From Paludibacteraceae bacterium (GTDB lineage Bacteria > Bacteroidota > Bacteroidia > Bacteroidales > Paludibacteraceae): a stretch of DNA of 64,000 nt. The notes under the pieces are model-generated. The model did no database searches and had not been told where the DNA came from. It worked only from the letters and a program-made list of their open reading frames with translations. The stretch spans positions 1 to 64,000 of the forward strand of contig JAKSMY010000001.1 in NCBI GenBank assembly GCA_024400275.1, in the 5' to 3' direction. Below, piece after piece: positions 1 to 9,100 of the stretch. The translations under genes were made by a program, and so were the position numbers. Numbering within the stretch: the stretch's first letter is position 1; every line of letters starts with the position of its first letter.

Positions 1-918
1 TGCCGTAGTGGCTGTGTTACGGCTACCATAGGTAGCACGGGTGGTAGCAGTGGGCGCACTTGTTGCGCGAGTGGCGGTTGTGGCTGCTGCGCCGCGAGTG
101 GCTGTTGTAGCACTCGTTCCGCGAGCGGTAGTAGCACTTGCGCTGCGAGTGGCTGTTGTGGCTGCCGAACTGCGCGAGACGCGAGACGAACTTAACTCAC
201 GTGCATTGGTCTTGCCTGTACGGGAAGCGAACGAGCGGTCTGCATTGGTGCGAGCGTAGTCGTTACGCGAAGACGAGTGACGCATTTCGTTGGCACGACG
301 GCTGCTTTCACGAGCGTAGCGATAAGAGCAGCAGGGGTGGTCGTGGTGATAGACGTTAATGTGTACCCAATACTCGCGGTATCCCCAGCAGGGATAAGGA
401 GCATACCATCCGGGCCAGTAACCCCAGTACCAAGGCGAGGTGTAGCAAACCCAAGCAGGTCCCCAGAACCAATCGTAGATAACAGGACGGTAGATATAAA
501 CGGGCTCTATAACGTAGTTCGTTCCGTAGATATACTCATCGCCGATAACTTGTACCGATACATTGTTGTCACCGGTGGGCTCTACATAGATGGAGGCAAC
601 ATCTTGATACACATCTTTGGCTAAGATGGCCTGTATGAGTACCAAATGGTTATCACCGTCTTTGCTTTCAACTACGCGCAGATAATCAACTGTACCATCG
701 CCGTTGAGGTCTAAGTTGCTCAAGTGCGTGTCTTCGGCATTGAGTTTCTCCTCAAACTCTTTGAGGTCCTTGACTTGTCCGAACAGGGTAGCCACGGCTT
801 TGAGGTCTAAGCTCTCGCTTATGTCTTCACTGGTGGCCTCTACGGTCACTTTGTCTTCAGCACGTACGCCATAGCTGCTTATCAGCAGTACAGCAACAAA
901 AAACATCCACTTTTTCAT
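1..918 (-). CDS. Secreted protein with low-complexity C-terminus (cut by window edge)
   Basis: This gene reads leftward from an ATG at 918 and stays open to the window edge, giving 306 residues without a stop. The N-terminus (MKKWMFFVAVLLISSYGVRA) is a signal peptide. Residues near 70 contain DLNGDGTVDYLRV, a calcium-loop-like DxNxDGxxD motif. A middle section is rich in Trp, Tyr and Pro. The last ~70 visible residues are a low-complexity Ala/Thr/Ser/Arg tract of degenerate TTATRxA-type repeats. The start lies 2 bases after the ribBA stop, so it is probably the last gene of the lptFG-ribBA operon. Function is unknown; a cell-surface or periplasmic location is inferred from the signal peptide. 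Confidence 0.8.
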   Translation of the reverse strand, partial: MKKWMFFVAVLLISSYGVRAEDKVTVEATSEDISESLDLKAVATLFGQVKDLKEFEEKLNAEDTHLSNLDLNGDGTVDYLRVVESKDGDNHLVLIQAILAKDVYQDVASIYVEPTGDNNVSVQVIGDEYIYGTNYVIEPVYIYRPVIYDWFWGPAWVCYTSPWYWGYWPGWYAPYPCWGYREYWVHINVYHHDHPCCSYRYARESSRRANEMRHSSSRNDYARTNADRSFASRTGKTNARELSSSRVSRSSAATTATRSASATTARGTSATTATRGAAATTATRATSAPTATTRATYGSRNTATTA

Positions 919-920
919 AA

Positions 921-2144
921 TTAACACAAATTAAGTTCGTGATTCATTTTTTCCTTCTTCGTGCGCATATATCGAAGGTTATAGGGATTAGGTGCAATCT
1001 CTATTGCTATATTCTCTACAATTTCTATGCCATAACTTGCCAGCCCTACTCTTTTCTTGGGGTTATTGGTCATTAAGCGAAGCTTGCGAGCGCCCATTTG
1101 ACGGAGTATTTCTGCCCCGACGCCGTAGTCGCGTTCGTCGGGTTTGAAGCCGAGGTGTATGTTGGCTTCGACGGTGTCTTCGCCCTGCTCCTGCAGTTTG
1201 TACGCGCGTATTTTATTCATTAGTCCTATACCGCGTCCCTCCTGATTCATATAGATGAGAATACCTTTCCCCTCCTCGTTAATCATCTGCATGGCTTTAT
1301 GCAACTGTTCGCCACATTCGCATTTACGGCTGCCAAATATATCTCCGGTGGCGCAACTGGAGTGTACGCGACAGAGGACAGGATCGTCGGCATTCCAATC
1401 GCCTTTGGTCAGTGCCACATGCTCCAATCCGGTGGCAAGGTCACGGAACGGTGTGAGCAGGAAATCGCCGTATTGAGTGGGCAGGTTGACGGTCTCGCCT
1501 CGCTCCAGCATGATGTTAGGTGCGGTGCGGGTGCTTGGCTGCACATGTCCCATACGGTAAGCGATTAGGTCCTTGATGGAAATGAGTTTTAGGTCGTAGT
1601 CCTTGGCTACCTGTTCCAGTTGGGAGAGGCGCGCCATCGTTCCGTCCTCGTTCATTATCTCGATGAGTGCAGCGGCGGGGCGCAGTCCGCTTAGGCGGCA
1701 TAAGTCAACGGCTGCCTCGGTATGTCCGGCGCGCTCCAGTACGCCACGTGGTTTGGCATAGAGGGGGTTGATATGTCCCGGGCGGCCAAAGGTCGAGGGG
1801 GTAGATTGCGGGTCGCTTAGTGCCAAGATAGTGGCTGCACGGTCGTGGGCGCTCACGCCTGTGGTACAGCCCTCCAATTTATCTACGGTCACCGTGAAGG
1901 GCGTGCCCAACATACTGGTGTTGTTCGCCACCTGATGAATCAGCCCCAATTCGGCACAACGCTGTTCGGGCAACGGGGCACAAAGAACGCCACGACCGTG
2001 TTGCAGCATGAAATTCACTTTGTCGGGAGTGATTTTCTCGGCAGCAATAATAAAATCGCCTTCGTTCTCTCGGTCCTCGTCATCGACTACGATAACGAAT
2101 TTTCCCTCTTTGAAATCCGCTAATGCTTCTTCAATTCTATCCAT
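921..2144 (-). CDS. ribBA: RibBA: DHBP synthase / GTP cyclohydrolase II
   Basis: Bifunctional cytosolic enzyme for the two entry steps of riboflavin synthesis. The N-terminal half (about 1-200) makes 3,4-dihydroxy-2-butanone 4-phosphate from ribulose 5-phosphate; it shows [10 protein letters not shown] near residue 21 and [13 protein letters not shown]. The C-terminal half (about 205-400) opens GTP; it shows [20 protein letters not shown] with the zinc cysteines, and [10 protein letters not shown]. At 407 residues it has the usual length for the fusion. Its start overlaps the end of the LptF/LptG-like gene by 25 bases, which points to translational coupling. No FMN riboswitch is visible upstream because the start lies inside the preceding gene. 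Confidence 0.97.
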   Translation of the reverse strand: MDRIEEALADFKEGKFVIVVDDEDRENEGDFIIAAEKITPDKVNFMLQHGRGVLCAPLPEQRCAELGLIHQVANNTSMLGTPFTVTVDKLEGCTTGVSAHDRAATILALSDPQSTPSTFGRPGHINPLYAKPRGVLERAGHTEAAVDLCRLSGLRPAAALIEIMNEDGTMARLSQLEQVAKDYDLKLISIKDLIAYRMGHVQPSTRTAPNIMLERGETVNLPTQYGDFLLTPFRDLATGLEHVALTKGDWNADDPVLCRVHSSCATGDIFGSRKCECGEQLHKAMQMINEEGKGILIYMNQEGRGIGLMNKIRAYKLQEQGEDTVEANIHLGFKPDERDYGVGAEILRQMGARKLRLMTNNPKKRVGLASYGIEIVENIAIEIAPNPYNLRYMRTKKEKMNHELNLC

Positions 2145-3595
2145 TTTGTTTTGATATTTGCTATCGTTTTTTCGTAAATCTTAATCCACACTTCGGGGTT
2201 GAACAGTCCGGAGTCGGTTGCTGCCTTGTAGGTCAGGAAGGCGCCTATGGGCAATAGTACAGCCGAACTGAGCCACATACCCTGCCAAACGGGCCACAGT
2301 CCCTCGCGTGCCATCTTGTAGCCGGTGTTGTCGATGATGTAATAAACGATGAACATGACCACACTGATGACGATAGGCGCGCCCAAGCCGCCTTTTCGTA
2401 TGATAGCACCCAAGGGGGCACCGATAAAGAAGAAGATGAGGCACGCAAAACTGAGTGTATATCTGCGGTAGAGTTCTATTTGGTGGCGCCGAATATACAT
2501 ATTGTAATCCTCCAGCATGACGGCGTTGTATGCCACTTGGTCTTGGTGTGCTTTGGCGCGGTCCAAAGCAACTTGCAGGGCCCTGCGCATCTGATCTACC
2601 CGGAGTGAATCGCGCAGGGTTTGGATACTAAATTCGGCCATATTCTCCTTGGTGAGCGGTACCAGTTCGCGTCCGGACAGGCGTTCACGACCGAAGTAGC
2701 GGTTGGTGGACAGTTCCCTACCCTGTTCCTCGGCACGGAGTTGGCTAAGTTCAGATACTGAATCTATCGAGTGGCGCAGGGCGGCTACGTTCTTACTCAC
2801 GTGCTGGTCGTCCAGTACAGAAGCGTCGTAGCGCATGAGTTCGGTGTTAAAGTCGATAAGTACCTGCTTTTCGCGAAAGGTCTCACGCCGGTACGGCACA
2901 CTCTCCTGCCCTCCGACCATCCGTTGCTGCTGTTGGTCAAGGTTCTCAAAACTCTCCCCACTATACAGGTGCAGCAGCAGGTAGCGGTTGTCTTGTGTGA
3001 AGAACACGCGCCCGAAGTCTGCCACGGTCACGCTGGCGTTCTCAAAGCCCTTGGAGTAGTCATAGATCATCATGTCCTCCATCAAGCCGGTCCGCACGTT
3101 CTTTTTACGGACGTATATGTTGTAGCCGTTTATGCCGTCGTAGAACTCCGCAACGGGTATATCCAGTTCGGGACTTTTCTGCCGTAGAGAGAAGATGAGT
3201 GCCCACAGTTTGGCCTGCGAGGCAGGCAGTACATAGTTGGAGAAGAAGAAAGCGCCCACGGCAACGCACCCGATAAAGATAGTCAGCGGTCGCATGATAC
3301 GGAACAAGCTGACTCCGGCACTCTTCATGGCGGTTAGTTCAAATTTCTCGCCCAAGTTACCGAAGGTCATTAAGCTGGCAAGCAGGATAGCCAACGGCAG
3401 CGCCAAGGGTATAACGCTCATCACGGCATAGACGAGGAACTCGAGCAGTACCATCACTTCTACGCCCTTGCCCACGAGGTCGTTCACGTGCATCCACAGG
3501 AACTGCATGAGCAGGATAAAGCAACAAATCATGAAGGTGAGAACAAACAACCCCAAGAAGTTGCGCAGCATATATAAATCTAACTTCTTCAACAT
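2120..3595 (-). CDS. LptF/LptG family LPS export permease
   Basis: Inner-membrane permease subunit of the lipopolysaccharide transport (Lpt) ABC exporter. The N-terminus ([17 protein letters not shown]) and the first three hydrophobic segments (about 10-120) match the YjgP/YjgQ pattern. A large hydrophilic domain with a probable periplasmic jellyroll fills the middle, and three more hydrophobic segments lie near 385-460. At 491 residues it is longer than E. coli LptG (~360); the extra length is a charged, probably helical region at about 245-380. I cannot tell LptF from LptG. It overlaps ribBA downstream and follows cdd with a 32-base gap that holds a heptamer array. Confidence 0.9.
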   Translation of the reverse strand: MLKKLDLYMLRNFLGLFVLTFMICCFILLMQFLWMHVNDLVGKGVEVMVLLEFLVYAVMSVIPLALPLAILLASLMTFGNLGEKFELTAMKSAGVSLFRIMRPLTIFIGCVAVGAFFFSNYVLPASQAKLWALIFSLRQKSPELDIPVAEFYDGINGYNIYVRKKNVRTGLMEDMMIYDYSKGFENASVTVADFGRVFFTQDNRYLLLHLYSGESFENLDQQQQRMVGGQESVPYRRETFREKQVLIDFNTELMRYDASVLDDQHVSKNVAALRHSIDSVSELSQLRAEEQGRELSTNRYFGRERLSGRELVPLTKENMAEFSIQTLRDSLRVDQMRRALQVALDRAKAHQDQVAYNAVMLEDYNMYIRRHQIELYRRYTLSFACLIFFFIGAPLGAIIRKGGLGAPIVISVVMFIVYYIIDNTGYKMAREGLWPVWQGMWLSSAVLLPIGAFLTYKAATDSGLFNPEVWIKIYEKTIANIKTKWIELKKH

Positions 3596-3596
3596 C

Positions 3597-3631
3597 CTAC
3601 TACCTATAACCTACTACCTATAACCTACTAC
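3597..3631. repeat. 7-base tandem array (5 units) upstream of the LptF/G gene
   Basis: Alternating CTACTAC and CTATAAC units, five in register. It fills the whole gap between cdd and the LptF/G start codon, so it occupies the place of the ribosome-binding site; on the coding strand it ends in AGTAGG directly before the ATG. Confidence 0.9.
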
Positions 3632-4110
3632 CCCTCCAAATCTTCTGCAAAGAAGCCAAATGGCAATAAGTCTGCTGCCTGTTCAAAGACGTATATTTCG
3701 TTTTCGCCGTATAGGAGTACGCGCATGGGCTGATTAAATCGGTGTTCTGTTTCGAGCATGACCTGTCTGCACGAGCCGCAGGGCGCGCCCGGGTTGGCGG
3801 TGAAGTGTCCGTTGGTGTAGCAAGCGATAGCGAGCGAAGCGACAGGTGTGTTGGGATAATTGGCATTCGCAGCGAATAAGGTAGTGCGTTCAGCACACAG
3901 TCCGCTTGGGTATGCAGCATTTTCCTGATTGCTACCTTTGACGATAGTTCCGTCGGTGAGTCGTGCAGCCGCCCCGACTTGGAAGTGTGAATAAGGGCTA
4001 TAGGAAGTCTGTGTCATTTGTTTGGCTTGCTCAATCAGTTGTTGGTCATCGTGGTTGAGTTCGTTCCAAGTGTACGAGGTCAAATTGGTTTTAATACAGA
4101 GTTTGTTCAT
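3628..4110 (-). CDS. cdd: Cytidine deaminase
   Basis: Zinc-dependent cytidine/deoxycytidine deaminase for pyrimidine salvage in the cytosol. The motifs are clear: SPYSHFQVGAA near residue 38, the zinc/catalytic CAERTTLFAA (HAE replaced by the CAE of the homotetrameric class) and PCGSCRQVMLE. At 160 residues it has the usual length for the tetrameric form. A Bacteroidota-type promoter lies 43 bases upstream. The 3' end runs into the array before the LptF/G gene, so cdd may be the first gene of that operon. Confidence 0.96.
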   Translation of the reverse strand: MNKLCIKTNLTSYTWNELNHDDQQLIEQAKQMTQTSYSPYSHFQVGAAARLTDGTIVKGSNQENAAYPSGLCAERTTLFAANANYPNTPVASLAIACYTNGHFTANPGAPCGSCRQVMLETEHRFNQPMRVLLYGENEIYVFEQAADLLPFGFFAEDLEG

Positions 4111-4152
4111 AGTTTTAAATGCTAAAATCCGCTATTACTCCAAAATAGCGTA

Positions 4153-4184
4153 CAAATATACAACAAAAATTTGGCATACGCAAA
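4153..4184 (-). promoter_or_regulatory. Promoter of cdd
   Basis: On the minus strand TTTG, 20 bases, then TATATTTG. This matches the Bacteroidota -33/-7 pattern and places the start of transcription about 35 bases before the cdd ATG. Confidence 0.75.
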
Positions 4185-4367
4185 TAATTAGGGCACGAAA
4201 TAGATTTTTAATCTATGAATAGGCGGTTTTTTGTATAGTCGTGGGGTGCTTGCACACCAAAGACCTATACAAAACGACTATATTAGGCGCAAGCCGTTGT
4301 GCCCTAATAGGTGTGTATGCCCAACAAGACGCGAACGTACATTGGGGGGAATTGCGAGTGCAACGAG

Positions 4368-4488
4368 CAAGGCGGCGTCCCAATATACAAAAACCTTTCA
4401 CAAGGCAGAATGCCGAAATATACAACAATCTGTCATCAAGGCGGCGTCCCAATATACAAACACCTTTCACAAGGCAGAACGCCGAAAT
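4368..4488. repeat. 69-bp-spaced direct repeat
   Basis: Two copies of a ~52-bp sequence (4368-4419 and 4437-4488) differ at only two positions. A shorter relative, CACAAGG..GAACGCCGAAATATACA, lies at 26363-26389. The region 4185-4580 shows no convincing gene, only these repeats; the open frames across it come from the repetition. Confidence 0.8.
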
Positions 4489-4584
4489 GATGTTCACAAA
4501 AAAGCGAGCAACACCCTATTATCTGCCCCAAGACAAGACAAAAATAGTACAATCAATAAAAAAAACACAAAATCAATCAAAAAA

Positions 4585-4616
4585 ATTTGCACAATTCATT
4601 TATTTTTAGTACTTTT
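4585..4616 (+). promoter_or_regulatory. Promoter of the DUF4143-type ATPase gene
   Basis: TTTG at 4585-4588, 20 bases, then TACTTTTG at 4609-4616. Transcription should start near 4623, leaving an AT-rich leader of about 80 bases before the ATG at 4702. Confidence 0.75.
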
Positions 4617-4701
4617 GCAGTCAAAATATCGCTTAAACATTTAAATTACTAATTTAGATATTCAAGTAAAATATAAATCTATAATCAAAATATTCCACTT
4701 T

Positions 4702-5850
4702 ATGTTAACTCGTACGTATTCAATTCAAGATGATCTCAACGAAATGAGTGTATTCCTCTTTGGTGCCAGAAAGACGGGCAAATCCACCTATCTTCGTATG
4801 CTATACCCTGACGCTCACTACATTGATTTGCTCAATACCACCATCCGAAATGCATATCGTAACCGACCGGCATCACTCTACGACCAGTTTAAGGGCAAAG
4901 ATGCCAACACGATTGTCATTATTGATGAGATACAGGAAGTGCCCGATTTGCTGAATGAGGTACACCGGTTGATTGCCGAATTTGACATACGGTTTATTCT
5001 ATGTGGCAGTAGTGCACGCAAACTTAAACGTAATGGATACAATACCCTTGGTGGACGCGCCTATCCGTGTACATTCTATCCTTTGGTTAGTGCAGAGATT
5101 CCAGATTTTGATATTGACCGAGCTGTCAATCACGGCATGTTGCCACAGCATTATCTCACTCAAAATCCCACACGACTATTGTCCGCTTATATTGATGTCT
5201 ATCTACAACAGGAGATCAAAGCCGAAGCCATTGTGCGCAAAGTGGATGTCTTTGAGCGTTTTCTCGAGGTAGCAGCACTCACGGACGGGGAGATTGTCAA
5301 CTACAGCAACATCGCAAGTGATTGCCAAATCAATAGTGTGTCCATTAAGCAGTATTTTGAGATTTTGCAGGACACTCTGATTGGCTATATGATTCCGGCA
5401 TATACTAAGGTGGTAAAACGCAAGTTAGTACAGGCGCCACGATTCTACTATTTTGATGCCGGTGTGGCAAACTATCTGCTTCATCGTAAGAATATGGTAC
5501 GCGGAACCATTGAATATGGACATGCTTTCGAGCACATCATTATTCAAGAAATGGTTGCTTATCTGGGCTACACGCATGACCGTCGTCGATTAAGTTATTG
5601 GCATACATACGCAGGAAATGAAGTGGATGCTATTATTGGTGATGCTGAATTGGCTATTGAAATAAAATCCGCAGAAGAAGCAAGGCCTAAACATTTCAAG
5701 GGACTACGCGCCTTTCATGAGGAGCATCCAAATTGCCGATTAATACTTGTTTCGCTTGACCCCATCAGCCGTGTGCAAGATGGCATTGAGTTGTTCTATG
5801 TATATGACTTCTTGCGTCAACTGTGGGCTGGTAAACTGATTTATTCTTAA
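4702..5850 (+). CDS. AAA_14/DUF4143 family ATPase
   Basis: Cytosolic ATPase of the AAA_14 plus DUF4143 type, a widespread family of unknown substrate. The Walker A motif GARKTGKST is near residue 22 and Walker B IVIIDEIQEV near 76. The sensor-like ILCGSSARKL follows near 98. The C-terminal half has a winged-helix-like section and then a nuclease-like core, GNEVDAIIG...AIEIKSA, near 310-330, resembling the D...ExK signature of PD-(D/E)XK folds. At 382 residues it is the normal family length. It stands alone behind its own promoter. The nuclease activity is inferred from the motif only. Confidence 0.9.
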   Translation: MLTRTYSIQDDLNEMSVFLFGARKTGKSTYLRMLYPDAHYIDLLNTTIRNAYRNRPASLYDQFKGKDANTIVIIDEIQEVPDLLNEVHRLIAEFDIRFILCGSSARKLKRNGYNTLGGRAYPCTFYPLVSAEIPDFDIDRAVNHGMLPQHYLTQNPTRLLSAYIDVYLQQEIKAEAIVRKVDVFERFLEVAALTDGEIVNYSNIASDCQINSVSIKQYFEILQDTLIGYMIPAYTKVVKRKLVQAPRFYYFDAGVANYLLHRKNMVRGTIEYGHAFEHIIIQEMVAYLGYTHDRRRLSYWHTYAGNEVDAIIGDAELAIEIKSAEEARPKHFKGLRAFHEEHPNCRLILVSLDPISRVQDGIELFYVYDFLRQLWAGKLIYS

Positions 5851-5858
5851 TTTTTGGG

Positions 5859-5902
5859 TCGACCGTCATTCGACACTCATTCGAGGGTCATTCGACACTG
5901 TC
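5859..5902. repeat. 11-base tandem array (4 units)
   Basis: Four units begin TCGA: TCGACCGTCAT, TCGACACTCAT, TCGAGGGTCAT, TCGACACTGTC. It starts 9 bases after the ATPase stop codon. The gap 5851-6167 holds this array, the heptamer array at 5946-5973 and AT-rich sequence; no gene is visible. Confidence 0.9.
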
Positions 5903-5945
5903 TGTCCCCTCCTCTTTCCCCTTCTCTAAACCGCAGCGTAGCGTC

Positions 5946-5973
5946 CTCTAAACTCTAAACTCTAAACTCTAAA
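5946..5973. repeat. 7-base tandem array (CTCTAAA, 4 units)
   Basis: Four perfect CTCTAAA units. Short CG-rich pieces (CAGCGTAGCG, CAGCTCTGCTG) flank it on both sides, resembling pieces found beside other arrays at 12899 and 42061. Confidence 0.9.
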
Positions 5974-6167
5974 CTGTAGGCAGCTCTGCTGCCGTCCTCT
6001 AAACTCACCTCTCCTATTATTCTGATTACGAACTTTTGAGGCAAAAATAACATCAAAACTCGTTTTTTCATTTTTTCTTAATAAACAATGATTAAATAGA
6101 AAAAAAGAGGGCGAAACTTGCGTTCCACCCTGAATGTTTACACAACGGAATAATCCTTATTGTGTTT

Positions 6168-9100
6168 TTACTGCTTAATCAATAACAAATCTGCCAATAA
6201 GACGGCATATTCTTCCAACTTAGATGTGTCCTTGGGTTTCCATGCAACTACAAATCGACTATTTGCAGATTGAATCACATAACCTTTTTCTATCCACTCT
6301 TGCTGAAGAACCTCTCTCATATGTTGTGATAGTTTGGCAATGAAAGTATTAGTATTTGGATTTTTCAAATAATTATCCTCAAAAGTCAAAGGGCTACCTC
6401 CTAAAATAGTAAGGATTTCTTCTTTCTTTTTTCTACTCTTAAAGAAATCAAGGACGACATCTTTGTGTGATAATTGTAACATCACTTCGTTTGGTTCGCT
6501 ATATATCGCTTGGTCATAGATGTGAGTTGCACATTTTATATCATCAAAGAGCGTACAGTTAGTATGAATAAACAAACGATTTTTTGCTCGCGTAAGGCCA
6601 ACATAGTATTTTCTAAATTCGTTATCGTTTCGGTCTGTTACCCCTGAAATTAACATATAAACATTATCGAACTCATGTCCCTTGGCTTTATGAATTGTTG
6701 AAAGCACAATCTCTGTACCCTCAACATTACAAAAATCTTCAAGTGATGATTCGTAAACATATTCCTTAAAATCCGTTAAGTACTTGATTTTATTGGTTGT
6801 TTCAAATAATTCAACACATCGTTTGACATATTCGTAACTAGTACTATCTTTGTATTTGCAATATGTTCTCTCTTTTGCTATTGCCCAAACATTATCATCT
6901 ATGTATGATGTTTTTGTACCAGCATCAACAATTTTCATAAAATAGCGCATTTCTACTATATTAGCAAAGCGGAAATTCTCATCCATTGATTGAATAAGTT
7001 TACATTGGATTCCTTTTTTTCGCATAAGAGCCAATAGAGTTATGGCTTCTTCATTCTTCTGTGTAAGCACACATGTTGTACCATGACCTCTATTCTCTAG
7101 CAATTGTTCAACTAAAGGTGTATATAAGTATTCCGAACGGTGATGAGTAATTGTAACCTGCCCTTCGTTATTTCTTACAGGAATAATAGGAGTCTGTTTA
7201 AGGCGATGACTAATAAGTTTAGCAAACTTATTGGCTGATTCCACAATCTGTTTAGCACTTCTATAGTTTTCTGTCATCTCCACAAAACGTGCATTGGGTT
7301 CTTTCAGCAAGAGTTGCATATATTTCGAGTCAGAACCACGAAAATCAAAAATATTTTGGTCATCATCCCCCACTGCAATTACACGCATATCCTCATTGTT
7401 ATCCATTAAAGCTTTAACCAAACGATAATCGTCTTCACCCATGTCTTGTGCCTCGTCTATTACAAGAACCGTTTTTCGGATTTTATTTATTTCCACCTCC
7501 CCACGACTAATCATATCTGCAGCTTGAGTTACCACATTTTTGACATCTTCCAAATTACCTGTACGCCCTAATAGATCAAAACAATATGAGTGGAATGTCT
7601 TTATTTCTACAAAATGTGCTGCGTTACCACTTAACTCTATTAATCGTTGCTTAAATTCTGTAGCTGCTGCGCGAGAAAATGTTAACATCAGCAATTGTTC
7701 ATGTTTCACATCTTCTAATTGTAGTAACGAGGCCAATTTATGAACGAGTATTCGCGTTTTACCACTTCCCGGACCAGCTGCAACAACTATACAGCGAGAA
7801 TCCTTGTCCATAACAATATCTTTTTGTCTTTCTGAAAGCTGACCAAATATTTTTTCATATTTCTGCGGAGTCATATTGTGTTCTATCTCAGCCATTCGGT
7901 TTCCTTTGAAATATTTGGCAATAAAACGTTTGTAATCCATTTGAAAATAATCTTGTACAAATTGGAGAGCTGCATCGTAATTACGAACCATCAAATTCGC
8001 ATATTCACCAACAATATGTATTTGCTGAATTTTCTGCTTATAAAATTCATCCAACATACGATAATCGCTCCGTTTGTAGCGGATATTATTTTCTTGTAGT
8101 CGTTTGATATCCATCGCATTATACAAAACCAAAAAACCTCCTTCAAGTCTTAATATACCTACTTTTGATAGGTATAGCAATGCTTCTTCTACTTCCTCAA
8201 TTTTTATATCTTGCAAATTACCAAACAAATAATTTGAATTGCCTTTTATTTTATTGAGTAACTCTACTATAGAAAATTGAATGATTTTATTAGGTTGTTC
8301 ATCTTTATTCTTTTCTGCCAGTCGATATAACCATTCTAATGTAAACTTACAAACATCAATTCTTTTATCAAACCGATTGATGAGAATATCTTTCTCTGAT
8401 ACTCTTACCAATTCCATATTGTGTCCAATATCCTCTATCTTACGAATATATCCATTTGTGGATAGAAAAAATAACAACGTACGAATATCTTTCTCGGTAG
8501 AAAAAGACAAACCATTACTAATCGCATCATCATTTAATTGTTTGAGAGATAAACGAACAACATCATTAGTTACTTGATTGATAATATATCGTTCTAATTT
8601 TACAAATTTGTCTAATTGTATATAAGACTTTCTTTCTGAATCACTATCCAACAAAAATGCAGAAAGATCTTTTGTATCTGCCAAGATTCCTTCTTGACGC
8701 ATACGTTCAATAGCAGAAACCACTTCTTTTTTGTGCAAGCCCAATCTATCTGCCAAATAGTCAATACGCGATTCAGCTTCAGAATCTTGTGCTTTCGCAA
8801 TATATTTATTGGATATCAAAGATTTGATGATTCGTACAGCATTCTCCACTTCATTTGGACCAAATAAGATGGAGTTTGATATTTTCTTTCGAGCTTCTTC
8901 CACGTTTTGCACAGTGATTCCAGTTGCATAAACATGGGGTATGTTATTTCCTCTTTCCAAATAACCACCTTGTTCAAGTGTATGTAATGCTGTCTTTACT
9001 CGAGTTTCTAAATCATTTACAGAATCATCCCAACCTGCTTGACGCGCAATTTCCAATGCCGAGCAAGATACACGTAGTCGTTGTTTAGTAAGATCTTTGA

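Noticed and set aside
41..624. Plus-strand frames over the left end
   Set aside because: They are shadows of the minus-strand secreted protein (1-918), whose Ala/Thr/Arg-rich repeats keep other frames open.
4213..4644. Overlapping open frames on both strands (94, 137 and 122 residues)
   Set aside because: They arise from the 69-bp-spaced repeat; no start signals, no protein-like composition, and the two strands mirror each other.
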